From contig NZ_ARXS01000006.1 in the NCBI RefSeq assembly GCF_025532145.1, positions 62,001 to 126,000 on the forward strand: DNA of 64,000 bases. The letters run 5' to 3'. Source of the stretch: Alloalcanivorax balearicus MACL04. GTDB taxonomy: Bacteria; Pseudomonadota; Gammaproteobacteria; Pseudomonadales; Alcanivoracaceae. Shown one piece after another: positions 36,216-47,008 of the stretch. Made by a program: the position numbers and the translations under genes. Numbering within the stretch: position 1 is the first letter of the stretch; each line of letters starts with the position of its first letter. Below the pieces are notes generated by a model. The model did no database searches and had not been told where the DNA came from. It saw only the letters and a list, made by a program, of their open reading frames with translations.

Positions 36216-36890
36216 ATGATGAAAAACTACAAAAAGCATTTTCTGCGGTTCGCCGAGCAGCGCCAGGCGTTGAAGTTCGGCGAGTTCACGCTCAAATCGG
36301 GGCGTATAAGTCCTTACTTCTTTAACGCCGGCACTTTCCATACCGGGGAAGCGCTGGCGCGCCTGGGACGCCATTACGCCGACGCCATCGTCGAGTCGGG
36401 CATCGAATTCGATATGCTGTTCGGCCCGGCCTACAAGGGTATTCCGCTGGTGTCCTCGGTGGCGGTGGCGCTCGCCGAGCATCACGGTCTGGATTATCCC
36501 TGGGCCTTCAATCGCAAGGAGGTCAAGGACCACGGCGAAGGCGGTTGGCTGGTGGGGGCGCCCCTCAATGGCCGGGCGCTGATCATCGATGATGTCATTA
36601 CCGCCGGCACCGCCATTCGTGAAGTGGCGGCGCTGTTCGCGCAGACCGATGCTTCCATCGCCGGGGTGTTCGTGGCGCTGGACCGCCAGGAGCGGGGGCA
36701 GGGAGAGCCCTCGGCGGACGGTAAAGCGAAATCCGCGATCCAGGAAGTGCAGGACAGCCTGGGCGTGCCGGTGCGCAGTATCGTTTCCATGGAAGACATC
36801 ATCGGCTGGCTTGATCAGCAGCCGGACCGGGAAGCGGAACGGGCCGCCATGGACGCCTACCGGGTACGCTATGGGGTGAGCGAGTCGTGA
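36216..36890 (+). CDS. pyrE: Orotate phosphoribosyltransferase
   Basis: 224 residues. It shows [29 protein letters not shown] and the PRPP-binding [17 protein letters not shown]. The enzyme converts orotate to OMP in pyrimidine synthesis. It follows rph closely and overlaps the next gene by four bases. Two ATG codons stand at the start. Confidence 0.97.
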   Translation: MMKNYKKHFLRFAEQRQALKFGEFTLKSGRISPYFFNAGTFHTGEALARLGRHYADAIVESGIEFDMLFGPAYKGIPLVSSVAVALAEHHGLDYPWAFNRKEVKDHGEGGWLVGAPLNGRALIIDDVITAGTAIREVAALFAQTDASIAGVFVALDRQERGQGEPSADGKAKSAIQEVQDSLGVPVRSIVSMEDIIGWLDQQPDREAERAAMDAYRVRYGVSES

Positions 36891-37507
36891 GAGCAACGGT
36901 ACTGCTGCTGGGTGTGTTGTTGAGTGTGTTGAGCGCTGCCGCCATGGCGGCGAACAAGACCGAGGAAGCAGAACAGCGGCTGTACCGTTACCAGTCCGCG
37001 GACGGGGCCATGGCGATCAGCGCCACCCTCACCGAAGCGGCCATTCACGCCGGTTACCAGGTGCTCGACCAGCATGGTCGGGTGCTGGAAACGGTGGCGC
37101 CTGCGCCGCCGGAGGAACAGGCCCGCCGCCGCAAGGAACAGGCCCGTCAGCAACAGGCCAAGGCTCAGGCCCAGCGCGACGGTGAATTGCGCCGCCTCTA
37201 CGCCGGGCCGGGCGACGCCGAACGGGCCCGCGATCGGCAGCTGCAGGCGCTGCAGCTCAATATCGACTACACCGAGAACACCATCCAGCAGCTTAACAAC
37301 AAGCAGGACGAGGAAATCCGCAAGGCAGCCCGGGCCGAGCGGGCTGGCCGGGAAGTGCCCGACAGCGTGCGCGATGCCATTGAACGTTACGGCCGCCAGG
37401 CTCGCGAGAACCGCGAGAAAATCGAGGAATACCAGGAGGACATGGCGCGGGTACGGGAGGAATTCACCCCCATCATCCAGCGCCTGCGCGAGCTGGAAGC
37501 TCAGTAA
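36887..37507 (+). CDS. Exported coiled-coil protein with DUF4124-like start
   Basis: 206 residues with signal peptide (cleavage likely after AAMAA, about residue 22). The segment [31 protein letters not shown] resembles the DUF4124 domain of exported proteins. The rest, about residues 75-206, is a long charged coiled coil. It overlaps pyrE by four bases and is the last gene of the rph-pyrE operon. Function unknown. Confidence 0.8.
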   Translation: MRATVLLLGVLLSVLSAAAMAANKTEEAEQRLYRYQSADGAMAISATLTEAAIHAGYQVLDQHGRVLETVAPAPPEEQARRRKEQARQQQAKAQAQRDGELRRLYAGPGDAERARDRQLQALQLNIDYTENTIQQLNNKQDEEIRKAARAERAGREVPDSVRDAIERYGRQARENREKIEEYQEDMARVREEFTPIIQRLRELEAQ

Positions 37508-37526
37508 TCACACCTGTTTTTCACCA

Positions 37527-37596
37527 CTGTGGGAGCTTGCCTGCAAGCGAATCTTTGGATGCCAGAGCCCATTCGCTTGCAGGCAAGCTCCCACAG
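37527..37596. repeat. REP-type inverted repeat, copy 6
   Basis: Perfect 26-bp arms at 37527-37552 and 37571-37596 with inner palindrome GCTTGCCTGCAAGC. Convergent gap before slmA. A short direct repeat, CTGTCCACTGTTAACTGTCA (about 37632-37651), follows. Confidence 0.88.
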
Positions 37597-37662
37597 CGGC
37601 TAAAGATCGGGCTGTTTAGTTTTGTCGCTGTCAACTGTCCACTGTTAACTGTCAACTGCCTT

Positions 37663-38265
37663 TTAAAGCGCTTCCCCGTCCGCACGAAAGATCATCGGCG
37701 CGATCAGTGCCCATTGCTCATGCCAGTCCTCGGCGGGACGGGCGCGGAAGCCCGAGCGCACGAACTGGGCGATACGCCCCTCCACCACGGACAGCAGCAG
37801 ATTGGCGGTGATGCCCGGAGTGGCGCGGGTGCGCTTGCCTTCGCGGAATTCGGCGTCACGGACCACCTGTTTCAGCTGGCTCTCCACCCGGTCGTAGAAT
37901 TGCTGAATACGCTGACGCAGCCGCTCATTCTCGCCGGTCAGGGCGTCGCCGGTAAGCAGCCGGGTAATGCCCGGATTGCGCTCGGTGAAGGCCAGAATCA
38001 GCGTCAGAATCTGCTCCACCTGTTGCAGCGCGTCCCCTTCGGAGATGATGCGGTTAATGCGCGAGAACACCGAGTCCTCGATGAACTCGATCAGCGCCTC
38101 AAGCATGCGTGCCTTGCTGGGAAAATGGCGATACAGCGCGGACTCGGACACCCCCACTTCCCTGGCCAGCCCGGATGTGGTCACCCGGCCCCCCGGCTCC
38201 GCTTCCAGCATGTAGGCCAGTGTTTGCAGGATTTGCTCCTTGCGAGAAGGCTTCTTTTCGGTCAT
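37663..38265 (-). CDS. slmA: Nucleoid occlusion factor SlmA
   Basis: 200 residues from ATG 38265 (MTEKKPSRKEQILQTLAYML). It is a TetR-type protein with helix-turn-helix GRVTTSGLAREVGVSESALYRHFPSKARM at about residues 26-54. The sequence and its place between pyrE and argB match SlmA, which blocks FtsZ assembly over the nucleoid. A 23-residue longer frame is open upstream but is arginine-rich and not supported. Confidence 0.92.
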   Translation of the reverse strand: MTEKKPSRKEQILQTLAYMLEAEPGGRVTTSGLAREVGVSESALYRHFPSKARMLEALIEFIEDSVFSRINRIISEGDALQQVEQILTLILAFTERNPGITRLLTGDALTGENERLRQRIQQFYDRVESQLKQVVRDAEFREGKRTRATPGITANLLLSVVEGRIAQFVRSGFRARPAEDWHEQWALIAPMIFRADGEAL

Positions 38266-38290
38266 ATCCTGGTTACCCGTTTTATGTGAG

Positions 38291-38319
38291 CCGGCCCGGC
38301 GATGCCGCCGCCGGGCCGG
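38291..38319. other. GC-rich inverted repeat in the argB-slmA gap
   Basis: CCGGCCCGGC (38291-38300) and GCCGGGCCGG (38310-38319) form a strong stem with a 9-nt loop, 25 bp upstream of slmA. No T-run follows in either direction. Confidence 0.6.
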
Positions 38320-38351
38320 TGTGCTCCACCCCAAATGGAGCCAATAACAAA

Positions 38352-38366
38352 GCGCCGTTCCGGCGC
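38352..38366 (-). terminator. Short terminator after argB
   Basis: GCGCC and GGCGC pair around GTTCC directly after the argB stop. The minus-strand continuation TTTGTTATT is T-rich. Confidence 0.6.
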
Positions 38367-38367
38367 A

Positions 38368-41450
<3,083 letters not shown>

Positions 41451-41471
41451 GGTGTCCCCCCTTTTTGTACA

Positions 41472-41491
41472 CTTGAACGACGATGTTCAAG
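41472..41491. other. Small dyad between dut and the algC-like gene
   Basis: CTTGAAC (41472-41478) and GTTCAAG (41485-41491) are inverted around 6 bp, about 20 bp upstream of the algC-like start. Possible operator. Confidence 0.4.
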
Positions 41492-41577
41492 CAACAACGC
41501 TGGCGGCCCCCACCGCCGGCGTTCGCGCCCGGCCCGCATTGGAATGATGTCATGCGCGGGACGGGCAGGTGCGGATG

Positions 41578-42030
41578 TTATTGTCGGCCACTGTGGCCGA
41601 AACCGCCGCTACCCCGTTGGCTTTCTGTGAACTGCTCGACCTGCTGCCAGACCACCTGCTGCACCGGCACGATCACCAACTGAGCCACTCGCTCACCAGG
41701 CTCCAGGGTGAAAGCGTTTTGCCCCCGGTTCCAGCAGGACACCATCAATTCGCCCTGGTAATCGGAGTCGATCAGCCCCACCAGATTACCCAGCACGATG
41801 CCGTGCTTGTGCCCCAGCCCGGAGCGCGGCAGCACCAGGCCGGCGTAACCGGGATCGGCGATGTGAATCGACAAACCGGTGGGCAGCAAAGTGGAATCGC
41901 CCGGCGCCAGGGTGATGGCTTCGTCCAGCATGGCGCGCAGATCCAGGCCGGCGGAGCCCTCGGTGGCGTAATGAGGCAAGGGGATGGTGTCGCCCAGACG
42001 CGGGTCGAGCACTCGATATTGCAGGTTCAT
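41578..42030 (-). CDS. dut: dUTP diphosphatase
   Basis: 150 residues with the five trimeric dUTPase motifs, including [39 protein letters not shown] and the C-terminal [12 protein letters not shown]. It removes dUTP and supplies dUMP. It is downstream of coaBC by 28 bp in the same direction, the conserved dfp-dut pair. Confidence 0.97.
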   Translation of the reverse strand: MNLQYRVLDPRLGDTIPLPHYATEGSAGLDLRAMLDEAITLAPGDSTLLPTGLSIHIADPGYAGLVLPRSGLGHKHGIVLGNLVGLIDSDYQGELMVSCWNRGQNAFTLEPGERVAQLVIVPVQQVVWQQVEQFTESQRGSGGFGHSGRQ

Positions 42031-42058
42031 GTGTTATCCCGGGTTGATGACGAAACTG

Positions 42059-43258
42059 TCAGTCCTTGTACCGTATCGCGATCAGCTCGATCAATTGCTT
42101 GGCGATCTGTCGCTTGGACGCCAGCGGCAGCACCTTGTGGCCGCCGGGCCAGATCACGGTCAGGGCGTTATTGTCGCTGTTGAAACCCACGTTGCTGCCG
42201 GACACATCGTTGGTGGCGATCATATCCAGCTTCTTGTTGGTCAGCTTGCCCTGGGCGTAGCTGATCACATCCTGGGTTTCCGCGGCGAAGCCCACGGTAA
42301 AGGGGCGTTTGTCGTGGCTGGCCACCGCGGCGATGATGTCCGGGTTCTTCACCAGGGTCAGGTGAATCTCCTCGGTGGACTTCTTGATCTTGTGGTCCGC
42401 GGTCACCGTCGGCCGGTAGTCCGCCACGGCGGCGGTGGCGATGAACACATCGCAACCCTGCTCCACCACTTCCATGCTGGTCTGGTACATATCCTGGGCG
42501 CGCACCACATCGATGCGTTGCACCCGCTCCGGGGTCGGCAAGGCCACCGGGCCGGCGATCAGCGTAACCCGGGCCCCCGCTTCCGCCGCCGCTTCCGCCA
42601 GGGCGAAGCCCATCTTGCCGGAGCTTTTGTTGGTCAGATAACGCACCGGGTCGATCGGCTCGCGGGTGGGGCCGGCGGTGATCACCACATGCCTGCCAGT
42701 GAGCAGATCGTAATGAAAGATATCCGCGGCCTGCCGGATGATCTCTTCCGGCTCCAGCATACGGCCCGGGCCCACTTCACCACAGGCCTGGTTGCCGGAG
42801 CCGGGGCCGAAGATGTGAATGCCCTTTTCCTGCAGGATCAGCTGATTCTTCTGCGTGGCGGTGTCCGCCCACATCTGCTGATTCATGGCCGGGGCGATGG
42901 CGATCGGTGCGCCGGTGGCCAGGCACAGTGTGCTCAGCAGGTCGTTACCATGGCCGTGGGCCAGGCGGGCGAGGAAATTGGCGGAGGCCGGGGCAATCAG
43001 GATCAGGTCGGCCCAGCGCGCCAGCTCGATATGCCCCATCGCCGCCTCGGCGCGGGGGTCGAGAAGATCGGTGTGCACCGGTTGTCCGGACAGCGCCTGC
43101 ATGGTCAGCGGTGTGATGAATTCACAGGCACCCTGGGTCATCACCACGCGCACCTCGGCGCCGGCGTCCTGCAGGCGGCGGACCAGATCCGCGGCCTTGT
43201 AAGCGGCGATACCGCCGGTGACGCCGAGAAGAATTCGCTTACTAATCAAACGTTGCAT
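42059..43258 (-). CDS. coaBC: Bifunctional phosphopantothenoylcysteine decarboxylase/synthetase
   Basis: 399 residues from ATG 43258 ([29 protein letters not shown]). The flavoprotein decarboxylase half shows APAMNQQMW and [12 protein letters not shown] with the catalytic Cys. The synthetase half begins at [31 protein letters not shown]. It performs two steps of coenzyme A synthesis. A LexA-type box ends one base inside the start codon, so the gene may be repressed by LexA. It is divergent from radC. Confidence 0.96.
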   Translation of the reverse strand: MQRLISKRILLGVTGGIAAYKAADLVRRLQDAGAEVRVVMTQGACEFITPLTMQALSGQPVHTDLLDPRAEAAMGHIELARWADLILIAPASANFLARLAHGHGNDLLSTLCLATGAPIAIAPAMNQQMWADTATQKNQLILQEKGIHIFGPGSGNQACGEVGPGRMLEPEEIIRQAADIFHYDLLTGRHVVITAGPTREPIDPVRYLTNKSSGKMGFALAEAAAEAGARVTLIAGPVALPTPERVQRIDVVRAQDMYQTSMEVVEQGCDVFIATAAVADYRPTVTADHKIKKSTEEIHLTLVKNPDIIAAVASHDKRPFTVGFAAETQDVISYAQGKLTNKKLDMIATNDVSGSNVGFNSDNNALTVIWPGGHKVLPLASKRQIAKQLIELIAIRYKD

Positions 43259-43277
43259 ACTGTATTTCCGTACAGTA
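43258..43277. promoter_or_regulatory. LexA (SOS) box between coaBC and radC
   Basis: TACTGTATTTCCGTACAGTA matches the gammaproteobacterial LexA consensus TACTGT-N8-ACAGTA in both half-sites. It touches the coaBC start codon and lies about 118 bp before the radC start. Confidence 0.75.
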
Positions 43278-43394
43278 GTTTGGAGTGGACGCTTTCGCAG
43301 TGTATGCCCAATGCCTGGCGGTGACAAACGGGCCAGAGGGCTGCGATTGGCGTCGGCTAGCAGGGCACTAAACCATCATCACGGAGGATATCCA

Positions 43395-44069
43395 ATGGCA
43401 ATAACGGACTGGCCGGAAAACGAACGCCCGCGGGAAAAGCTGCTGCAGCGGGGCGCGGCGGCACTGAGTGACGCGGAGCTGCTGGCAGTGCTGTTGCGCA
43501 CTGGCGTGCGGGGCTGTTCCGCGGTGGACCTGGGGCGGAATTTGTTGAATGAGGCCGGTGATCTGCGGGCGCTGCTGGATCTGCCTCCGGAGCGCATGCG
43601 GCGTATGCGGGGGCTGGGAGGCACCCGCCTGACCCAGTTGCTGGCGGCGGTGGAACTGGGAAAACGCTATGTGGCCCTGGAACTGAAAAAGGAAGTGACC
43701 CTCAGTGAACCGGAGCCGGCCGCGCGCATGTTCATGTCGGAGCTGCGCGGGGAGCCCAGCGAAGTGTTCGCGGTACTGTTCATGGACAACAAGAACCGCA
43801 TGCTGGGCTTCGAGAAGCTGTTCCGTGGCACCGTGGACGCCGCCGCCGTCTACCCGAGGGAAGTGGTGCGGCGGGCGCTGGACCATAATGCGTCCAGTAT
43901 CATCGTCGGGCACAATCACCCCTCGGGCATCGCCGAACCCAGCCGCGCGGACCGCGATGTCACCCGCCGCCTCAGCGACGCCCTGAATCTGGTGGATGTC
44001 CGCTTACTCGATCACCTGGTGATCGGCGACAACCAGTGGCAGTCCCTGGGTCGCCTCGGCTGGCTGTAG
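43395..44069 (+). CDS. radC: JAB/MPN-domain protein RadC
   Basis: 224 residues from ATG 43395, which follows ACGGAGGAT. The N-terminal UPF0758 part reads [32 protein letters not shown]. The C-terminal metal site is [20 protein letters not shown]. RadC was once called a repair protein; its biochemical role is unsettled. It is divergent from coaBC with a LexA box between them, which is notable because a damage-response link has been debated. Confidence 0.95.
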   Translation: MAITDWPENERPREKLLQRGAAALSDAELLAVLLRTGVRGCSAVDLGRNLLNEAGDLRALLDLPPERMRRMRGLGGTRLTQLLAAVELGKRYVALELKKEVTLSEPEPAARMFMSELRGEPSEVFAVLFMDNKNRMLGFEKLFRGTVDAAAVYPREVVRRALDHNASSIIVGHNHPSGIAEPSRADRDVTRRLSDALNLVDVRLLDHLVIGDNQWQSLGRLGWL

Positions 44070-44091
44070 CGGCGGGAAACCGGGGGTCAGG

Positions 44092-44159
44092 ATTCGCCCC
44101 AGCAGGCTGGCTCCCACATGTGCTACGAAGCCGCTGTGGGAGCTGCCCTGGCGGCGAAT
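44092..44159. repeat. REP-type element, hybrid copy 7
   Basis: Left part ATTCGCCCCAGCAGGCTGG, right part ending GCTGCCCTGGCGGCGAAT. The outer CCCACA/TGTGGG blocks pair, but the inner palindromes differ. It lies between radC and the rpmB promoter. Confidence 0.7.
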
Positions 44160-44207
44160 ACCGGTCCCGCCAGACCTCCCCCGTCCACCGCCACCGACGC
44201 TTTCCGC

Positions 44208-44236
44208 TTGATCCCCGGGGCGGGGTCTGGTATAAA
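44208..44236 (+). promoter_or_regulatory. rpmB promoter
   Basis: TTGATC (44208-44213) and TATAAA (44231-44236) with a 17-bp spacer make a good sigma-70 promoter. A short CGGGGCTGCCCCG hairpin follows in the leader at about 44251-44263. Confidence 0.7.
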
Positions 44237-44293
44237 ACGCGGCCTTATTCCGGGGCTGCCCCGCCCCTATGTGATCATCACGGGAGCAAGATC

Positions 44294-44530
44294 ATGTCCA
44301 AGGTTTGCCAGGTGACCGGCAAGCGCCCGGTAACGGGCCACAACGTGTCCCACTCGAACATCAAGACCAAGCGTCGGTTCGAACCGAATTTGCACTACCA
44401 CCGCTTCTGGGTGGAAAGTGAAAAGCGCTTTGTGCGTCTGCGCGTATCCTCCAAAGGCATGCGCATCATCGATAAGAAGGGTATCGACTCAGTACTGACC
44501 GATATCCGTGCCCGCGGCATTCGAGTTTAA
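44294..44530 (+). CDS. rpmB: Ribosomal protein bL28
   Basis: 78 residues, typical length. It begins [21 protein letters not shown] and contains [30 protein letters not shown] ribosome site precedes the ATG. It is followed at 11 bp by rpmG, the conserved pair. Confidence 0.98.
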   Translation: MSKVCQVTGKRPVTGHNVSHSNIKTKRRFEPNLHYHRFWVESEKRFVRLRVSSKGMRIIDKKGIDSVLTDIRARGIRV

Positions 44531-44541
44531 GGAGCTGACCC

Positions 44542-44709
44542 ATGGCCGGTCCGGTTCGTGAAAAGATTCGTCTGGTGTCCTCTGAAGGCACCGGTCACTT
44601 CTATACCACCACCAAAAACAAGCGTCTCCATCCGGAAAAGATGGAAACCAAAAAGTTTGATCCGGTGGTACGCAAGCACGTGATGTACAAGGAAGCGAAG
44701 ATCAAGTAA
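44542..44709 (+). CDS. rpmG: Ribosomal protein bL33
   Basis: 55 residues, read directly from the sequence: [20 protein letters not shown], later [20 protein letters not shown], ending EAKIK. It lacks the zinc-binding cysteines, so it is the Cys-free form. AAGGAGCTGACCC precedes the ATG. Same transcript as rpmB. Confidence 0.97.
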   Translation: MAGPVREKIRLVSSEGTGHFYTTTKNKRLHPEKMETKKFDPVVRKHVMYKEAKIK

Positions 44710-44742
44710 CGCTTCCCCAGCCTGGCACGGGGCGAACAAATA

Positions 44743-44774
44743 AAGGCCTGGTGGCACAAGCCGCCGGGCCTTTT
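44743..44774 (+). terminator. Terminator of rpmBG
   Basis: AAGGCCTGGTGGC pairs with GCCGCCGGGCCTT (two G-U pairs), loop ACAA, then TTTTGTTGT. Confidence 0.8.
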
Positions 44775-44827
44775 GTTGTACCCGCCAATCCGCCCTTTCC
44801 CGCAAAACCAACGACAAGCCGTTATTT

Positions 44828-45006
44828 CTGTGGGAGCTTGCCTGCAAGCGAATAGGGCAACGCCAGAGGCCTGAATTCGCCAGCAGGCTGGCTCCCACAG
44901 CTTTACTACAGAGCCGCTGTGGGAGCTTTGTCCGGGCGGCGGGCCGCTGCAAGTGAATGGCCAATGGCCCAGAGACATTCGCGGCCAAGGCTGCTTCCCA
45001 CAGCGG
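44828..45006. repeat. Two adjacent REP-type elements (copies 8 and 9)
   Basis: The first (44828-44900) joins a GCTTGCCTGCAAGC arm to a CCAGCAGGCTGG arm. The second (about 44913-45006) has a degenerate left arm and a GCGGCCAAGGCTGC right arm. Both keep the CTGTGGGAG/CTCCCACAG or CTTCCCACAG ends. Confidence 0.75.
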
Positions 45007-45007
45007 C

Positions 45008-45301
45008 TTAATAACCCGCCTCCTTTTGATGCCGGAATGCCAAAACATAGACGGTATCGTCAGCGGGTTCAAAGCGGTACAGCGCGATATAACCAGAATC
45101 TCCGAAAGGAATCACCAATTCACGCAATACAGGAATCGCTTCGTCCGGGCGGCCAACGGTGGGGGTCGATTCCAGTAGCAAAAAGTGTTGCTCAATGACC
45201 TGCCCGGCACGCCGGGCTGCCTCCGGGGACTTATCAAGCAGGAACCGGCGGCATCTCGCCAGGCCTTGAGTTGCTCGGGCCGTAACGACTATTCGTGGCA
45301 C
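45008..45301 (-). CDS. RelE/ParE-family toxin
   Basis: 97 residues of the RelE/ParE fold: PRIVVTARATQGLARCRRFL at the front, and LVIPFGDSGYIALYRFEPADDTVYVLAFRHQKEAGY at the end, where the GYIALYRF strand and the C-terminal RHQKE are typical. It overlaps its antitoxin gene by 13 bp and is read after it. ParE proteins poison gyrase and RelE proteins cut mRNA; which applies here is not decidable. Confidence 0.85.
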   Translation of the reverse strand: MPRIVVTARATQGLARCRRFLLDKSPEAARRAGQVIEQHFLLLESTPTVGRPDEAIPVLRELVIPFGDSGYIALYRFEPADDTVYVLAFRHQKEAGY

Positions 45302-45561
45302 TCGGGAGCATCCTGCTCATTGTCAGTGCCCCAGGTCTTCAACCAGTCGCGAACTTCCTGCCCCGTCAGATGCTGTCCTGTTTCCTGATAGGCTTGCCAG
45401 GAGGCCAGCGCTTCTTGCCGGAAGCTTTCGCGTGCTTCTTCCCGTTCAACATACTGCTGGATAGCCTCCAGCATGAGCCAGTGGGCCGAACGGCGCCGTT
45501 GATTGGCAAGATGCTGGACACGGCTTTTCAGTTCGTCGTCGATCTTCAGGGACGTTGCCAT
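45289..45561 (-). CDS. Ribbon-helix-helix antitoxin
   Basis: 90 residues from ATG 45561 (MATSLKIDDELKSRVQHLANQRRRSAHWLMLEAIQQYVEREE). This is a CopG/RHH-type DNA-binding N-terminus followed by an acidic tail that would wrap the toxin. First gene of the toxin-antitoxin pair next to rpmG. Confidence 0.85.
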   Translation of the reverse strand: MATSLKIDDELKSRVQHLANQRRRSAHWLMLEAIQQYVEREEARESFRQEALASWQAYQETGQHLTGQEVRDWLKTWGTDNEQDAPECHE

Positions 45562-45768
45562 GACGGACCCTCGTATCAATAAGTAATACCTGGTGATAAA
45601 TTAGCCTCCACCTGATCAAATGTCCAGTCCCCGATAACGATCAAGCGCGATTCAAGCTGCCTCCCCAACCTCCCCGTCAGTAGGTTGAAGCTCAAAATAT
45701 CACCGCATATTCATGGTCCGGGAATAAAACTGAAACCCGGCCGGCGCCTTTCCGTCCTTAAAACCCGC

Positions 45769-45788
45769 CCTTATGCAACCTTATGTAA
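45769..45788 (+). repeat. Helically phased 10-bp direct repeats
   Basis: CCTTATGCAA and CCTTATGTAA are tandem, followed by the more distant copy CCCTTTGTAC to 45798. Repeats of one helical turn often bind a regulator. Confidence 0.5.
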
Positions 45789-46100
45789 CCCTTTGTACGG
45801 CGCCTGCACCCATGTGACCTGTGCCTCAGCATGATTTTACATATTGCATATAGGAAATGTGACTGAGCGCACTTTTTCATAATGACAAAATGACATTATT
45901 TCATTTGGAGTCAGGTTTTTGCACACTCAAAACAACTCACTGCGTATTCGAAAAATGTAAAACACGGAAAGGAGGTGTTGCAGGGATCGGGGGGCTAAGC
46001 AAAACCACTTATCGCATGCCACCCGCCGATCATCTTAAGAGCGGATCTGTAAGTGATTGAAATTGCTACGTGTATTTACGCAGTATGCACAAAGTAGAAC

Positions 46101-46118
46101 TTGTGACGAACGTCACAA
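46101..46118. promoter_or_regulatory. CRP/Vfr-type site upstream of flp
   Basis: TTGTGACGAACGTCACAA is a perfect dyad containing TGTGA-N6-TCACA, the CRP consensus. It is centred about 81 bp before the flp start. A TACGAT just downstream means that, with that promoter, binding would overlap the -35 position; activation would require another start. Confidence 0.65.
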
Positions 46119-46190
46119 CACGCCTACGATCGAAGCTGAAAGGTGCCCCTGTCTGGGGGGGCAATCAAAAACCGCAAGGGAGCGCTTAAA

Positions 46191-46415
46191 ATGAAAATGA
46201 TCCAATCCTTTAATACCGCCATTCAATCCTTGATGGTGCGTCTCTTTACCCAAATGCCAACTCGTAGTAACCGCCAGCGTGGGGCTAGTGCGTTGGAATA
46301 TGTTGTTCTAGTCGCACTGATTGTCGTGATTATTGTGGCAGCTATCGCTTTCCTCGATGAGAGTGCTGTATCGGCGGTTTTTGCGCCTATTAAAAGTGCG
46401 ATTTCTGGCGCCTGA
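46191..46415 (+). CDS. flp: Flp-type pilin
   Basis: 74 residues from ATG 46191 (AAGGGAG site upstream). A short basic leader precedes the prepilin motif RGASALEYVVLVALIVVIIVAAIAF, with the Glu-Tyr pair typical of Flp pilins and cleavage expected after the Gly. It is the major subunit of the Tad pilus, processed by a TadV-type peptidase. No such peptidase gene is present in this locus. Confidence 0.93.
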   Translation: MKMIQSFNTAIQSLMVRLFTQMPTRSNRQRGASALEYVVLVALIVVIIVAAIAFLDESAVSAVFAPIKSAISGA

Positions 46416-46422
46416 TAAAGTG

Positions 46423-46902
46423 ATGTTCACTGCAGGTCGACGAGACAAATCAGGGAAAGAGAGAGGGGCGGTAGCCTTAGAATTTTTAGTCCTGTTTCCG
46501 CTGATCTTCTCCCTGATTTATGCCGCGGGGGTCTACGGCGTTCTGTTTTCCTGGCAAGTCAGGATGCAGATTGCCGTAGACCGAGCTACGGCCTCGGTGA
46601 TGCATTTGGATAGAAATGGAACTGACGAACCTGACGTCGAGGCTTTGAAGCTGGCTAACGATAGTGTGGCTGGAGGTCTGGTGCCGGAATTCATGGGTTC
46701 CTTGTCAACAGAGGCCTGTTATCACCCCCCTGGCGCAGACGATCAAGTGGTTTGTACTTTAAAAGTGGTCTTAGCTGATGGGGGGTGTGCCGATGGACAG
46801 GGGGCGGTAGGTACGGCGAAAGGGCCTGGCGCCCTGGGTTTTTGGGGAGGCTTCCCGCCCATGCCGGACTGCCTGCAGGCCACGGCGAAAGTTGTTTATT
46901 AG
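46423..46902 (+). CDS. tadE: TadE-like minor pilin
   Basis: 159 residues from ATG 46423, eight bases after flp. The segment ERGAVALEFLVLFPLIFSLIYAAGVYGVLF is the TadE pseudopilin start and membrane helix. Four cysteines in the C-terminal half suggest disulfides. It is thought to act in assembly or priming of Flp pili. Confidence 0.85.
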   Translation: MFTAGRRDKSGKERGAVALEFLVLFPLIFSLIYAAGVYGVLFSWQVRMQIAVDRATASVMHLDRNGTDEPDVEALKLANDSVAGGLVPEFMGSLSTEACYHPPGADDQVVCTLKVVLADGGCADGQGAVGTAKGPGALGFWGGFPPMPDCLQATAKVVY

Positions 46903-47008
46903 CCGGAAAAAAAGCAGGGCGGAGTGTAAATCAGGCAACCTATCGTATTAGGGGCTGGTTTACCTGCTTCGCTGAATCGAATAACACGGCCAAACCCAAG
47001 GAGAAGGT

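Larger units (their letters stand above)
45562..46190 (+). other. Gene-free upstream region of the Tad pilus locus
   Basis: A 629-bp region, AT-richer than its surroundings and without a credible gene. It contains 10-bp direct repeats at 45769-45788 and a consensus CRP-type site at 46101-46118. A TACGAT at 46125-46130 could serve as a -10 element. Confidence 0.7.

Noticed and set aside
41984-43324. 446-codon plus-strand frame opposite coaBC
   Set aside because: Antisense of coaBC; its composition is typical of a shadow frame and no domain is recognisable.
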